64,000 bases of DNA from Halostagnicola sp. A-GB9-2 (GTDB taxonomy: Archaea; Halobacteriota; Halobacteria; Halobacteriales; Natrialbaceae), in NCBI RefSeq assembly GCF_030068615.1, contig NZ_JASJOC010000004.1, positions 404,716 through 468,715 of the forward strand, in the 5' to 3' direction. Shown in pieces: positions 1 through 7,038 of the stretch (within the stretch, counting starts at the first letter, position 1; the number at the start of each line of letters is the position of its first letter). Under the pieces are notes generated by a model. That model was not told where the DNA came from. It saw only the letters and a list, made by a program, of their open reading frames with translations, and made no database searches. The position numbers were made by a program, and so were the translations under genes.

Positions 1-177
1 GATCGGCGCTACTCCTCTCGATCGAAGTCGGATCTCGGCAAGTACAGTGTCAACAGCACGTTCCCGCTCGAGGAGCGCGACGAGCTGATCGATATCGATC
101 CGGAGAAACTCAAGTTCGCGATGTTGAACTTCTACGCGGACCACGATCGGTACGACGACGAGGCGCCTGCACCGTGA
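1..177 (+). CDS. C-terminal end of an unidentified protein (partial)
   Basis: Frame 1 is open from the window edge and ends with TGA at 175-177, giving the last 58 residues of a protein. The segment is charged and acidic (for example ERDELIDIDPEKLKF) and ends EAPAP, in the style of a soluble halophilic protein. I do not recognise the family from this piece. It converges on the lipoprotein gene that ends at 208, leaving 30 bases between the two stops. Confidence 0.6.
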   Translation, partial: DRRYSSRSKSDLGKYSVNSTFPLEERDELIDIDPEKLKFAMLNFYADHDRYDDEAPAP

Positions 178-207
178 GAAACGCGGTTTGCGCCGTTTGT
201 CGTCTCC

Positions 208-567
208 TTATTCGATAGTGACGTCTGCAGTTCCGCTGGTGACGACCGCATAATGCGTGCCGCCGTTCTCGATGGTCACCTCGAACGTCTCCTCGTCTTC
301 GATACTCCACGTGTCGATGGGGCCGTTGTCCTCGTGTTGGATCTGGAATCCAAGTGAGTCCCGTTCTGCCTCGATGTTCCCGTCCTCTCCTGGTTCTTCG
401 ATCTCTTCGACCTCGACGGTGACGGTTAGTTCGGCTCCTTCGTCCGCTTCGAACTCCGCTCGTTCTTCGTCATCCAGAGTGGTATCGACGCCACCGCCGC
501 CTAACACGCCGCCACAGCCGGCTAATGGAGTGACCGCTGCGATCGCCAGAAACGCTCGTCTGTTCAT
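208..567 (-). CDS. Small Tat lipoprotein
   Basis: The 119-residue product begins MNRRAFLAIAAVTPLAGCGG: a twin arginine at residues 3-4, a short hydrophobic stretch and a lipobox LAGC with the cysteine at 18, followed by a glycine-rich linker. This is the usual signal of a haloarchaeal Tat-exported lipoprotein. The mature part is very acidic and probably beta-rich, with no recognised catalytic motif; a binding or surface role is only a guess. The start at 567 was chosen because the twin arginine follows at once, although the frame is open further upstream to 630. Confidence 0.75.
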   Translation of the reverse strand: MNRRAFLAIAAVTPLAGCGGVLGGGGVDTTLDDEERAEFEADEGAELTVTVEVEEIEEPGEDGNIEAERDSLGFQIQHEDNGPIDTWSIEDEETFEVTIENGGTHYAVVTSGTADVTIE

Positions 568-642
568 GTGATGTGATTTTAACACCGGCGTGTAATACTT
601 TCTGGCTGTTTTCTGACTCGACCAGACCAATCAGGAATCCGT

Positions 643-1143
643 TCAGGCCGGTAACGAGACGCGACTCACCGGTAACTTGTACGTCCCGTCCCAGAATTCG
701 AGGCCGTCGACCGTCCACGTGATCGGCTCGAGTTCTCGCGAGGCGAGGCGCTTTGCGTCCTCGAGGTCGCCGCCGCGGGCGAGCGTGATATGGGGGACAT
801 AGTCCGCTCCCTCGAGGTCGTCGACGGGTTCGAAAGCGCTGGTCAACTCGTGGTGTATCGACTCGAGACCGGAACTCTCGACGGCCAGGTAGACGACCGG
901 GGCGGTTCCCAGCGGCGGGTCTGCGAAGTAGTTGATCCCGGTAATCCGGGCCTCGACGGCTGGTGTGCCCTCGAGTGCGCGGTTGAAGCGGTGTTGCAAC
1001 TGCGAGATGTGGTCGGCGTCGCCGAGTCGCTTGAGTACCATCGAGTGGTCCTCGCGAGTCGTCTCGAAGGCCTGCAACGAAGGATAGAGATCGGATGCGA
1101 GCTTTCGAACCTGACCGGGAACCGGGACGTTGACGCTGTACAC
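643..1143 (-). CDS. 2H phosphoesterase superfamily protein (2'-5' RNA ligase-like)
   Basis: This 166-residue protein carries two histidine motifs spaced as in the 2H phosphoesterase fold: DHSMV near residue 33 and HITLARG near residue 118. Members act on 2'-5' or cyclic phosphodiester bonds in RNA or nucleotides; the substrate here cannot be told. The first motif reads H-S-M rather than the classical H-x-T/S, so activity is not certain. The start is a GTG at 1143; no better ATG exists upstream. It is preceded on the same strand by a small membrane protein gene, 66 bases away. Confidence 0.75.
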   Translation of the reverse strand: MYSVNVPVPGQVRKLASDLYPSLQAFETTREDHSMVLKRLGDADHISQLQHRFNRALEGTPAVEARITGINYFADPPLGTAPVVYLAVESSGLESIHHELTSAFEPVDDLEGADYVPHITLARGGDLEDAKRLASRELEPITWTVDGLEFWDGTYKLPVSRVSLPA

Positions 1144-1209
1144 TTGCCTGCGGTTCGATTTGGTGCCGTATTAGTGTTCGGTTCGAGTTTGTTTTGGTGG
1201 GGCGGTGTA

Positions 1210-1419
1210 TCAGATGAGGTCAAGTAGCCAGAGAACGATTAGTACGATTGCAGCTATTATCAGAAGCCGCAGGAACGGTATCAAGCCGCTGATAATGGTG
1301 CCAACGATAGAGAGAGCGAGCCAGATGGCGAGCAATCCGAGGACGATCTTCAGCAAGGTTTCGACTTCGATGTTCCCTCTGGTATCGATCATACGTTCAC
1401 TTTGGGATGACTGTCTCAT
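1210..1419 (-). CDS. Small two-helix membrane protein
   Basis: About 69 residues: a short polar N-terminus (with DTRGNIEVETLL) and then two hydrophobic segments separated by a glycine/serine/proline turn, ending in WLLDLI. It resembles a conserved haloarchaeal family of tiny membrane proteins of unknown function. The ATG at 1419 was chosen because it lies about 33 bases from the TATA-like box at 1448-1457. A second ATG at 1392 (MIDTRGN) is also possible. It is divergent from the gene at 1479 and seems to share its TATA element. Confidence 0.65.
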   Translation of the reverse strand: MRQSSQSERMIDTRGNIEVETLLKIVLGLLAIWLALSIVGTIISGLIPFLRLLIIAAIVLIVLWLLDLI

Positions 1420-1447
1420 AAGCACTGTGTCGTCTGAGTCGGAAAGA

Positions 1448-1457
1448 CCTATTTAGG
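1448..1457. promoter_or_regulatory. Probable shared bidirectional TATA element
   Basis: CCTATTTAGG lies between the divergent genes starting at 1419 (minus) and 1479 (plus). Read on either strand it looks like a TATA box (CTATTTAG or CTAAATAG). It is centred about 26 bases before the plus-strand ATG and about 33 before the minus-strand ATG, so both transcripts could be leaderless or nearly so. No other TATA-like sequence fits in the 59-base gap. Confidence 0.45.
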
Positions 1458-1478
1458 CGGCCATACCATCACCGTACA

Positions 1479-2615
1479 ATGGTCGGGAAGGGGCTTCGAG
1501 CCCTGGCTTGTGTGCTCGTGGTAACAGGTTTGTTGCTCGTGGTGGGCCCGTCAGCAGTTGCGACGCCGGATGCGGGAACGGCCCCGTCACCGACGATACA
1601 GGAAGAGGGCAACGAAGAACTGACACTTGATGATGCTGATACGATCAATATCGAAATGCAACTTCAGCCGAACGGTAACGCCACCGTGTTCGTCGATTAC
1701 CGGTATCTGATCGGGAACAATACCGAGACCGAACAGCAGTGGGACACGTTGTCAGCTGATGTCGACGAGAACGCTGAGACGTACATCGGGGAGGAATCCG
1801 ACCGCTGGCAGGACACGCTCGAGGAGGGGGAGAACGAAACGAATCGAGAGATGAATCTCTCGTCGTTCGCCGTCGAAACGGATGAAAGTACGACTCCGCG
1901 GGAGTACGGGCACGTTGAGTTCACCTTCGAGTGGGAATCGTTCGCCTACGTCGAGCTAAACCGCATCGAGGCGGGTGACGCCCTGGCTGGGTTCATGTTC
2001 GACGACGATACCGAACTGCAGATGTCCTGGCCCGAGACGCACAACGCAACTGCAGTTGACCCGGAACCGGATACACTCAACGATAACTGGGTGCTGTGGG
2101 ACGGCGACAGTGCGGGATCGGACAGCCATCCGCCACAGGTCGAATTGATCGAAGAGGGGGCCGCGACGAACGAGCCCACACCGGACGACGGCACGACGGG
2201 TGTCCTTCCGGTCGATGGTCTCGTCGCCGCACTCGTCCTTGTTACCGTCGCAGCGGTCGCCGCCGTTGCAGGGTGGCTGTTCAGACGCGACGATGATGCT
2301 CCGGCAGTGGATCCGGACGAGTCGCCGGAGCCGACGGATTCGGCCGCTGCGGGCTCCGGACAGGTGACGATGCCGCCACCGGAGCTGTTGAGCAACGAAG
2401 AGCGCGTTCTGCGCTTGCTTGAGGAACGCGGCGGCCGACTCAAACAGCAACAGGTGGTTTCGGAACTCGAGTGGACGGAGGCCAAGACCAGCCAGGTCGT
2501 CAGCGGACTCCGAGAAGACGGCGAAGTCGACGTCTTCAGAATCGGCCGCGAGAACGTGCTAACGTTGCCCGAAGCGGGAGAAGACAACGACTCCGCAACC
2601 GAAGCAACTGAATAG
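1479..2615 (+). CDS. Membrane-anchored protein with C-terminal winged helix
   Basis: The 378-residue product has a signal peptide (hydrophobic residues 10-30), an acidic exported domain to about residue 240, one transmembrane helix near residues 247-267 ending in an RRDDD stop-transfer, then a cytoplasmic tail. The tail contains a winged-helix-like domain at about 305-370 (SNEERVLRLLEERGGRLKQQ, then WTEAKTSQVVSGLREDG). This arrangement matches haloarchaeal proteins annotated with a C-terminal HTH domain, often considered signal-responsive regulators. The ligand and target are unknown. The ATG follows a TATA-like box by about 26 bases. Confidence 0.8.
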   Translation: MVGKGLRALACVLVVTGLLLVVGPSAVATPDAGTAPSPTIQEEGNEELTLDDADTINIEMQLQPNGNATVFVDYRYLIGNNTETEQQWDTLSADVDENAETYIGEESDRWQDTLEEGENETNREMNLSSFAVETDESTTPREYGHVEFTFEWESFAYVELNRIEAGDALAGFMFDDDTELQMSWPETHNATAVDPEPDTLNDNWVLWDGDSAGSDSHPPQVELIEEGAATNEPTPDDGTTGVLPVDGLVAALVLVTVAAVAAVAGWLFRRDDDAPAVDPDESPEPTDSAAAGSGQVTMPPPELLSNEERVLRLLEERGGRLKQQQVVSELEWTEAKTSQVVSGLREDGEVDVFRIGRENVLTLPEAGEDNDSATEATE

Positions 2616-2742
2616 TCCACACGTGCGTTCGGTCACAAGAGTGACCTCGTTTTTTCGTTGCCGCTGTCGCGTCTGTGACTCGGATGTGTAACATTTGCCC
2701 GGCCAGGAGGATTTAAGGGACTCGAGTGTGTTAGCTCGAACA

Positions 2743-2826
2743 ATGAGAAACCTCGTCGGTATTCAGGGCATCGTTTCTGAGACCGACAGGTTCGTCCCTC
2801 GGCGGCGGCCGCGGCGGGCCCTTTGA
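2743..2826 (+). CDS. Putative arginine-rich leader peptide upstream of argG
   Basis: This 27-codon ORF starts with ATG at 2743, about 29 bases after TTTAAG (2712-2717), so it could open a leaderless transcript. Seven residues are arginine: 2, 16, 20-22, 24 and 25. The last five come as RRRPRR just before the stop and are all CGG; residue 2 is AGA and residue 16 AGG. A hairpin overlaps the arginine codons and the stop. The next gene is argG, first of the arginine genes. The pattern resembles bacterial amino-acid leader peptides that sense charged tRNA. That this peptide is translated and regulates argG is inference; argG also seems to have its own promoter. Confidence 0.5.
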   Translation: MRNLVGIQGIVSETDRFVPRRRPRRAL

Positions 2827-2831
2827 GCCCG
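2815..2831 (+). terminator. Short GC hairpin at the end of the leader ORF
   Basis: CGGGC (2815-2819) can pair with GCCCG (2827-2831) across a seven-base loop that contains the leader stop codon. A pyrimidine-rich stretch follows (TATTTCCTTCCCC). The stem overlaps the last arginine codon, so a ribosome at the arginine run would cover it. It is a weak five-pair stem; alternative pairings exist in the CGG-rich run. Terminator function is inferred. Confidence 0.3.
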
Positions 2832-2917
2832 TACTATTTCCTTCCCCAAGTCCCGATGCTTTCCACACCTTCGAACTCTCGATTTCATAGTTAGCAGACG
2901 CTCTAACGTAATTTTAC

Positions 2918-2946
2918 GGAGACTAAACCAACGAACTTAAGTCTCC
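2918..2946. promoter_or_regulatory. argG promoter with flanking inverted repeat
   Basis: GGAGACT (2918-2924) and AGTCTCC (2940-2946) form a perfect 7-base inverted repeat. Between and overlapping them is the TATA-like CTTAAG (2936-2941), 32 bases before the argG ATG. A repressor or activator bound to the dyad would control access of TBP. An mRNA hairpin read by transcripts coming from the leader ORF is the alternative reading. Confidence 0.4.
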
Positions 2947-2970
2947 CCTTCCGTTTCACTCGAGTACGAT

Positions 2971-4212
2971 ATGACACGTGTGGCACTTGCGTTTTCGGGC
3001 GGACTGGACACGACTGTCTGTGTCCCGCTGCTCGAGGAAGAGTACGGATACGATGATGTTATCGGCGTCACCGTCGACGTCGGTCAGCCGGCCTCCGAGT
3101 TCGACGAGGCCGAAGAGACGGCCGAAGCGCTCGGCCTCGAGCACTACGTTGTCGACGCGAAGGAAGAATTCGCCGACCTCTGTCTCGATAGCGTTCGCGC
3201 GAACGCGACCTATCAGGGATACCCGCTCGGAACCGCTCTCGCGCGCCCGGTGATCGCCGAGGCGATTCTCGAGGTCGCAGAGGAAAACGACTGTACCGGC
3301 ATCGCCCACGGCTGTACGGGCAAAGGAAACGATCAGCTCCGCTTCGAAGCGATCTGGCGCGACTCGGATCTCGAAGTCATCGCGCCCGTGCGTGAACTCG
3401 GCCTCACCCGCGAGTGGGAACAGGAGTACGCCGACGAGAAGGACCTGCCCGTCGAGGGCGGTAGCGGCGGCGACTGGTCGATCGATACCAACCTCTGGAG
3501 TCGCTCGGTCGAAGGCGACGAACTCGAGGACCCGAGCTACGTTCCGCCGACGGAAATCTACGAGTGGACCGAGAATCCGACCGGGGAGACCGAGGAGATC
3601 GAAATCTCCTTCGAACAGGGGTACCCCGTCGGGATCGATGGCGAGGAGTACGACGCCATCGACCTGATCGAGACGCTCAACGAACTCGCCGGCTCCTACG
3701 GCGTCGGTCGCACGGATTCGATGGAAGACCGCATGCTCGGACTCAAGGTTCGCGAGAACTACGAGCACCCCGCCGCGACGACGCTTCTCAACGCTCACGA
3801 GGCGCTCGAGGGGCTCGTTCTCACCCAGGAAGAGCGTCAGTTCAAACAGCAGATCGACCAGCAGTGGTCCCAGAAGGGCTACGAGGGGCTGATCGACGCG
3901 CCCCTCGTCGACGCGCTCGAGGCGTTCATCGCCGAAACCCAAAAACGCGTTACCGGAACGGTAACTATCAGATTCGAAGGTGGGAAGGCTCGCCCGGTCG
4001 CCCGTGACAGCGAGTACGCCGCGTACTCGGCGGCCCACGCCTCTTTCGACACCGAAACGGTCGGCAAGATCAAGCAGGAAGACGCGACGGGCGTCGCCAA
4101 GTACCACGGCTTCCAGCGCCGTCTCGCCAACGCTGCAATTGAAGACATCGGCGGCGACGCCGTCTCCCTCACGACCGACGGCGGCGAAGACGACGATTCG
4201 ACCGAGGAGTAA
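2971..4212 (+). CDS. argG: Argininosuccinate synthase
   Basis: The enzyme joins citrulline and aspartate with ATP to give argininosuccinate, the seventh step of arginine synthesis. The PP-loop SGGLDT is at residues 9-14. The family's GHGCTGKGNDQ-type segment is seen as AHGCTGKGNDQLRFE near residue 112. The length (413) is normal, with a short acidic haloarchaeal tail. argH follows after two bases, so the two are cotranscribed. Upstream are an arginine-rich leader ORF and a dyad-flanked TATA box, which point to control by arginine supply. Confidence 0.97.
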   Translation: MTRVALAFSGGLDTTVCVPLLEEEYGYDDVIGVTVDVGQPASEFDEAEETAEALGLEHYVVDAKEEFADLCLDSVRANATYQGYPLGTALARPVIAEAILEVAEENDCTGIAHGCTGKGNDQLRFEAIWRDSDLEVIAPVRELGLTREWEQEYADEKDLPVEGGSGGDWSIDTNLWSRSVEGDELEDPSYVPPTEIYEWTENPTGETEEIEISFEQGYPVGIDGEEYDAIDLIETLNELAGSYGVGRTDSMEDRMLGLKVRENYEHPAATTLLNAHEALEGLVLTQEERQFKQQIDQQWSQKGYEGLIDAPLVDALEAFIAETQKRVTGTVTIRFEGGKARPVARDSEYAAYSAAHASFDTETVGKIKQEDATGVAKYHGFQRRLANAAIEDIGGDAVSLTTDGGEDDDSTEE

Positions 4213-4214
4213 CT

Positions 4215-5774
4215 ATGACAGGAGAGAACGCTGACGACGGGGCACCCAATGGCGGTAACGGGAGTGCTACGGACGAGATAGCCGACACGGTCGAGGCGAC
4301 CGAGACGGCCACCGCAGACGAATCAGCCGGGGACGACAGCGTCGTCCGCCGGGACCGATTCAGCGGCGGCCCCGCACGGAGCTTTCTCTCCTCGCTCGAG
4401 GCGGACGAACGCATCTTCGAAGCTGACCTCGAGGTCGATCGCGCACACGTCGTGATGCTCGCCGAGTGCGGCGTCATCGAGACGGATATTGCGGGCGAAA
4501 TCCTCACCGCACTCGACGCGATCGAAGTCGAAGGCCACGAGAGCCTTCCCGACGGCGAGGACGTCCACGAGGCGATCGAAACCGCCGTCATCGAACAGAT
4601 TGGCTCCGATGGCGGCAAGATGCACACCGCCCGCTCGCGCAACGACGAAGTGGCGACCTGCATCAGATACCGCCTCCGCGAGGATGTACTTTCGGCGCTC
4701 GAGACGACGCTCGGACTCCGTGAGGCGCTCCTCGAGGTGGCCGACGAGCACGCGGAGACCACGATGCCGGGCTATACGCACCTTCAGCCGGCCCAGCCGA
4801 TCACGGTGGGCCACTGGGCGCTCTCTTATGAGAACGCGATCCGCCGCGATACTGCTCGGCTGGTGGATGCGTACGGTCGAATCAACCAGTCTCCCCTCGG
4901 CGGCGCGGCCTTTGCAGGAACCACGTTCGACATCGACCGCGAACGGACGGCCGACCTGCTCGGGTTCGAGGCCGTCCTCGAGAACTCGATGGACGCCTCC
5001 TCGAGCCGGGATTTCCTGCTCGAGACCACCCAGGCGCTGTCGACGCTCGCGACGACGCTGTCGGGACTCGCCGAAGACGTGATCATCTTCGCGAACCGCG
5101 GCTTCGTTTCCCTTTCCGACGACTACTCCTCGACGTCGTCGATCATGCCCCAGAAAAAAAACCCGGACACGCTCGAGTTGGTTCGCGCGGTCGCGGGAGA
5201 CGCCGCCGGCGAAGTACAGGGGTTAACGACGACGCTGAAAGGACTGCCGCGTGCGTACAACCGCGACTTACAACGCGCCACGCCCCACGCCTGGGAGACG
5301 GTCGACGCCGTCACCGAGGCAGCGGAAGTTGCGGCTGGCGCGGTTGCAACGGCCGACTGGAACGACGACGCACTCGCCGAGGAGGCGGGTGCCGGCTTTT
5401 CGACGGCGACCGGCGTCGCGGATCTGTTGGCGGCGAACGGGCTGCCGTTCAGAACCGCCCACGAAGTCGTCGCACACGCGGCCGAATCGGATGCGTCGGA
5501 CGAACTCGAGGCGGTCGAAACCGCCGCGGCGGACGTCTTGGGCGAACCGCTCGAGAGCTACGTCGCTCTCGAGGCCGTCGAAGCGGCGCTCGATCCGACC
5601 GAGAGCGTGGCCAGCCGAGATTCCCAGGGCGGCCCCGCACCGACGGCGGTCCGAGCCCAGCTCGAGTCCGGTCGGGGCACGCTTGAGGCGGACCGGGAGG
5701 AGTTAGACGGGCTCGAAGACCACCTCGCGAGCGCACATGCATCGCTCCGCGAAGAGGTGAGTGGGTATGTGTGA
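4215..5774 (+). CDS. argH: Argininosuccinate lyase
   Basis: It splits argininosuccinate into arginine and fumarate, the last step of the pathway. The fumarase/aspartase superfamily signature SSIMPQKKNPD is at about residues 308-318, and the substrate-binding TARSRNDEV segment is near residue 137. The product has 519 residues. A 45-residue acidic, Thr/Ala-rich N-terminal extension precedes the core, which begins around RRDRFSGGPA; this is longer than in bacterial enzymes and probably a halophilic addition. The gap to argG is two bases. A GC palindrome (5840-5855) after the stop may end the argGH unit. Confidence 0.96.
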   Translation: MTGENADDGAPNGGNGSATDEIADTVEATETATADESAGDDSVVRRDRFSGGPARSFLSSLEADERIFEADLEVDRAHVVMLAECGVIETDIAGEILTALDAIEVEGHESLPDGEDVHEAIETAVIEQIGSDGGKMHTARSRNDEVATCIRYRLREDVLSALETTLGLREALLEVADEHAETTMPGYTHLQPAQPITVGHWALSYENAIRRDTARLVDAYGRINQSPLGGAAFAGTTFDIDRERTADLLGFEAVLENSMDASSSRDFLLETTQALSTLATTLSGLAEDVIIFANRGFVSLSDDYSSTSSIMPQKKNPDTLELVRAVAGDAAGEVQGLTTTLKGLPRAYNRDLQRATPHAWETVDAVTEAAEVAAGAVATADWNDDALAEEAGAGFSTATGVADLLAANGLPFRTAHEVVAHAAESDASDELEAVETAAADVLGEPLESYVALEAVEAALDPTESVASRDSQGGPAPTAVRAQLESGRGTLEADREELDGLEDHLASAHASLREEVSGYV

Positions 5775-5839
5775 CGCGATTTCGACACGCCGTCCGGATC
5801 ATTCCTCCGCAACCGGCTTTATGGCCCCCTCACTCCGGC

Positions 5840-5855
5840 CGCCCCCGCGGGGGCG
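5840..5855. terminator. GC-rich palindrome after argH
   Basis: CGCCCCCGCGGGGGCG is a perfect 16-base palindrome located 66 bases after the argH stop and followed by an AT-rich stretch. It could form a strong stem that ends the argGH transcript before the argW promoter. Archaeal termination relies mainly on T-runs, and none is obvious on the plus strand here, so the role is uncertain. Confidence 0.35.
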
Positions 5856-5909
5856 AACTATATCTAAATAGTGATATATCGGTCTGGATATTCCTGAAAA
5901 AGACACGTA

Positions 5910-5968
5910 CACACCGTTAGTGTGGTGTGCAGTATTGTAATTGTGCTGTTAGGTTCGACAGGTTTAAG
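5910..5968 (+). promoter_or_regulatory. argW operon promoter region
   Basis: TTTAAG at 5963-5968 lies about 30 bases before the argW ATG (5996), the expected spacing for a leaderless archaeal transcript. Upstream, CACACC (5910-5915) and GGTGTG (5924-5929) form an inverted repeat that could bind a regulator. This gives argW-X-C-B-D-E-F a promoter separate from argGH. Confidence 0.5.
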
Positions 5969-5995
5969 GGTAATCACCTCCCAGTTGGGAATACA

Positions 5996-6160
5996 ATGAC
6001 CGAATGCGTCGAGTGCGGGGCGGACGTCGCCCTTCACGACGATCTGGAAGTTGGAGAGATCGTTGACTGTACAACCTGTGGAGCAGAGCTGGAAGTCGTC
6101 GACACCGCGCCGCCAGTCCTCGAACGGGCCCCGGAGCTCGAAGAGGACTGGGGTGAGTAA
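5996..6160 (+). CDS. argW: Amino-group carrier protein LysW/ArgW
   Basis: The 54-residue acidic protein has a zinc ribbon with Cys4, Cys7, Cys25 and Cys28 and ends in the conserved EDWGE motif. The C-terminal glutamate is the attachment point: ArgX links the alpha-amino group of glutamate to its side chain, and later enzymes work on the carrier-bound substrate. In haloarchaea the carrier route is used for ornithine and arginine, while lysine is made by another route, so ArgW is the better name. The ATG at 5996 follows the TATA box by about 30 bases; the next gene starts three bases after the stop. Confidence 0.95.
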   Translation: MTECVECGADVALHDDLEVGEIVDCTTCGAELEVVDTAPPVLERAPELEEDWGE

Positions 6161-6162
6161 CC

Positions 6163-7038
6163 TTGCAAATAGGATTACTCTACTCACGAATCCGCAAGGA
6201 CGAGAAGCTGCTCCTCTCGGAGCTTCGCGACCGCGACCACGAGGTCGAAAAGATCGACGTGCGCAAGCAGACGTTCGATATCTCGGGCGCGCCGGATTCG
6301 TTCGCCGATCTCGACATCGTGATCGATCGCTGTCTCGCGACGAGTCGCAGCCTGTACGCGACGAAGTTCTTCGAGGCGTACGATATCCCGATCATCAACT
6401 CGAACACGACCGCGGATATCTGCGCTGACAAGGTCAAAAACAGCCTCGCGCTCGAGGCTGCGGGCGTACCGACGCCCGAGACGACCGTCGCATTTACGAA
6501 AGACAGCGCGCTCGAGGCAATCGAGAACTTTGGCTACCCCTGCGTCCTCAAGCCGGTCGTCGGTTCGTGGGGTCGCCTGATGGCCAAAATTGACACTCGA
6601 GACGCCGCGGAGGCGATTCTCGAGCACAAGGCCACGCTCGGCCACTACGAGCACAAGGTGTTCTACGTTCAGGAGTTCGTCGAGAAACCGGGACGCGACA
6701 TCCGCGTGCTGGCCATCGACGGCGAACCCGTCGCGGCGATGGCTCGCTCCTCGGACCACTGGCTCACGAACGCCGCCAAAGGTGCCGAGACCGATGTCTT
6801 CGAACTCGATGACGAGGCGAAAGCCCTCGTCCAGGACGCGAGCGACGCCGTCGGCGGCGGACTGCTCGGCGTCGATCTCATGGAAACTGGCGACAGCTAT
6901 ACGGTCCACGAGGTCAACCACACCGTCGAGTTCAAGGCGCTCGATTCGGCCGTCGAGACCGACATCGCTGGCACCGTCGTCGACTGGATCGAACGGAAAG
7001 CCGAGGAAGCCGATTCCTCGCTCGAGGTGACCGCCTGA
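6163..7038 (+). CDS. argX: Glutamate--[LysW] ligase (ArgX)
   Basis: This 291-residue RimK-type ATP-grasp ligase uses ATP to couple glutamate to the C-terminal glutamate of ArgW. The fold is visible in the order N-terminal Rossmann-like domain (IGLLYSRIRKDEK), lid (PCVLKPVVGSWGR near residue 125), then the metal-binding end (GVDLMETGDSYTVHEVN near residue 233). The start is TTG at 6163, directly after the argW stop; no in-frame ATG precedes the conserved QIGLLYSRIR start. The stop shares one base with argC. Assignment to glutamate rather than aminoadipate rests on the arginine gene context. Confidence 0.9.
   Translation: MQIGLLYSRIRKDEKLLLSELRDRDHEVEKIDVRKQTFDISGAPDSFADLDIVIDRCLATSRSLYATKFFEAYDIPIINSNTTADICADKVKNSLALEAAGVPTPETTVAFTKDSALEAIENFGYPCVLKPVVGSWGRLMAKIDTRDAAEAILEHKATLGHYEHKVFYVQEFVEKPGRDIRVLAIDGEPVAAMARSSDHWLTNAAKGAETDVFELDDEAKALVQDASDAVGGGLLGVDLMETGDSYTVHEVNHTVEFKALDSAVETDIAGTVVDWIERKAEEADSSLEVTA

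Larger units (their letters stand above)
2616..2970 (+). promoter_or_regulatory. argG upstream region
   Basis: This 355-base stretch has no long gene. It holds a TATA-like TTTAAG at 2712-2717, a 27-codon arginine-rich leader ORF (2743-2826), a short GC hairpin (2815-2831) followed by a pyrimidine-rich run, and a second TATA-like CTTAAG (2936-2941) inside a 7-base inverted repeat just before argG. The region therefore has two candidate promoters: one for the leader ORF and one that would make argG nearly leaderless. Confidence 0.6.

Noticed and set aside
2956..4107. A 383-codon open frame antisense to argG
   Set aside because: argG is certain on the other strand; the frame is an effect of GC-rich third positions and shows no family pattern.
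5963..5985. AATCACCTCCC before argW, matching the 3' end of 16S rRNA
   Set aside because: It is the same strand as the rRNA end, not its complement, so it cannot be a Shine-Dalgarno site; argW looks leaderless from the TTTAAG box.
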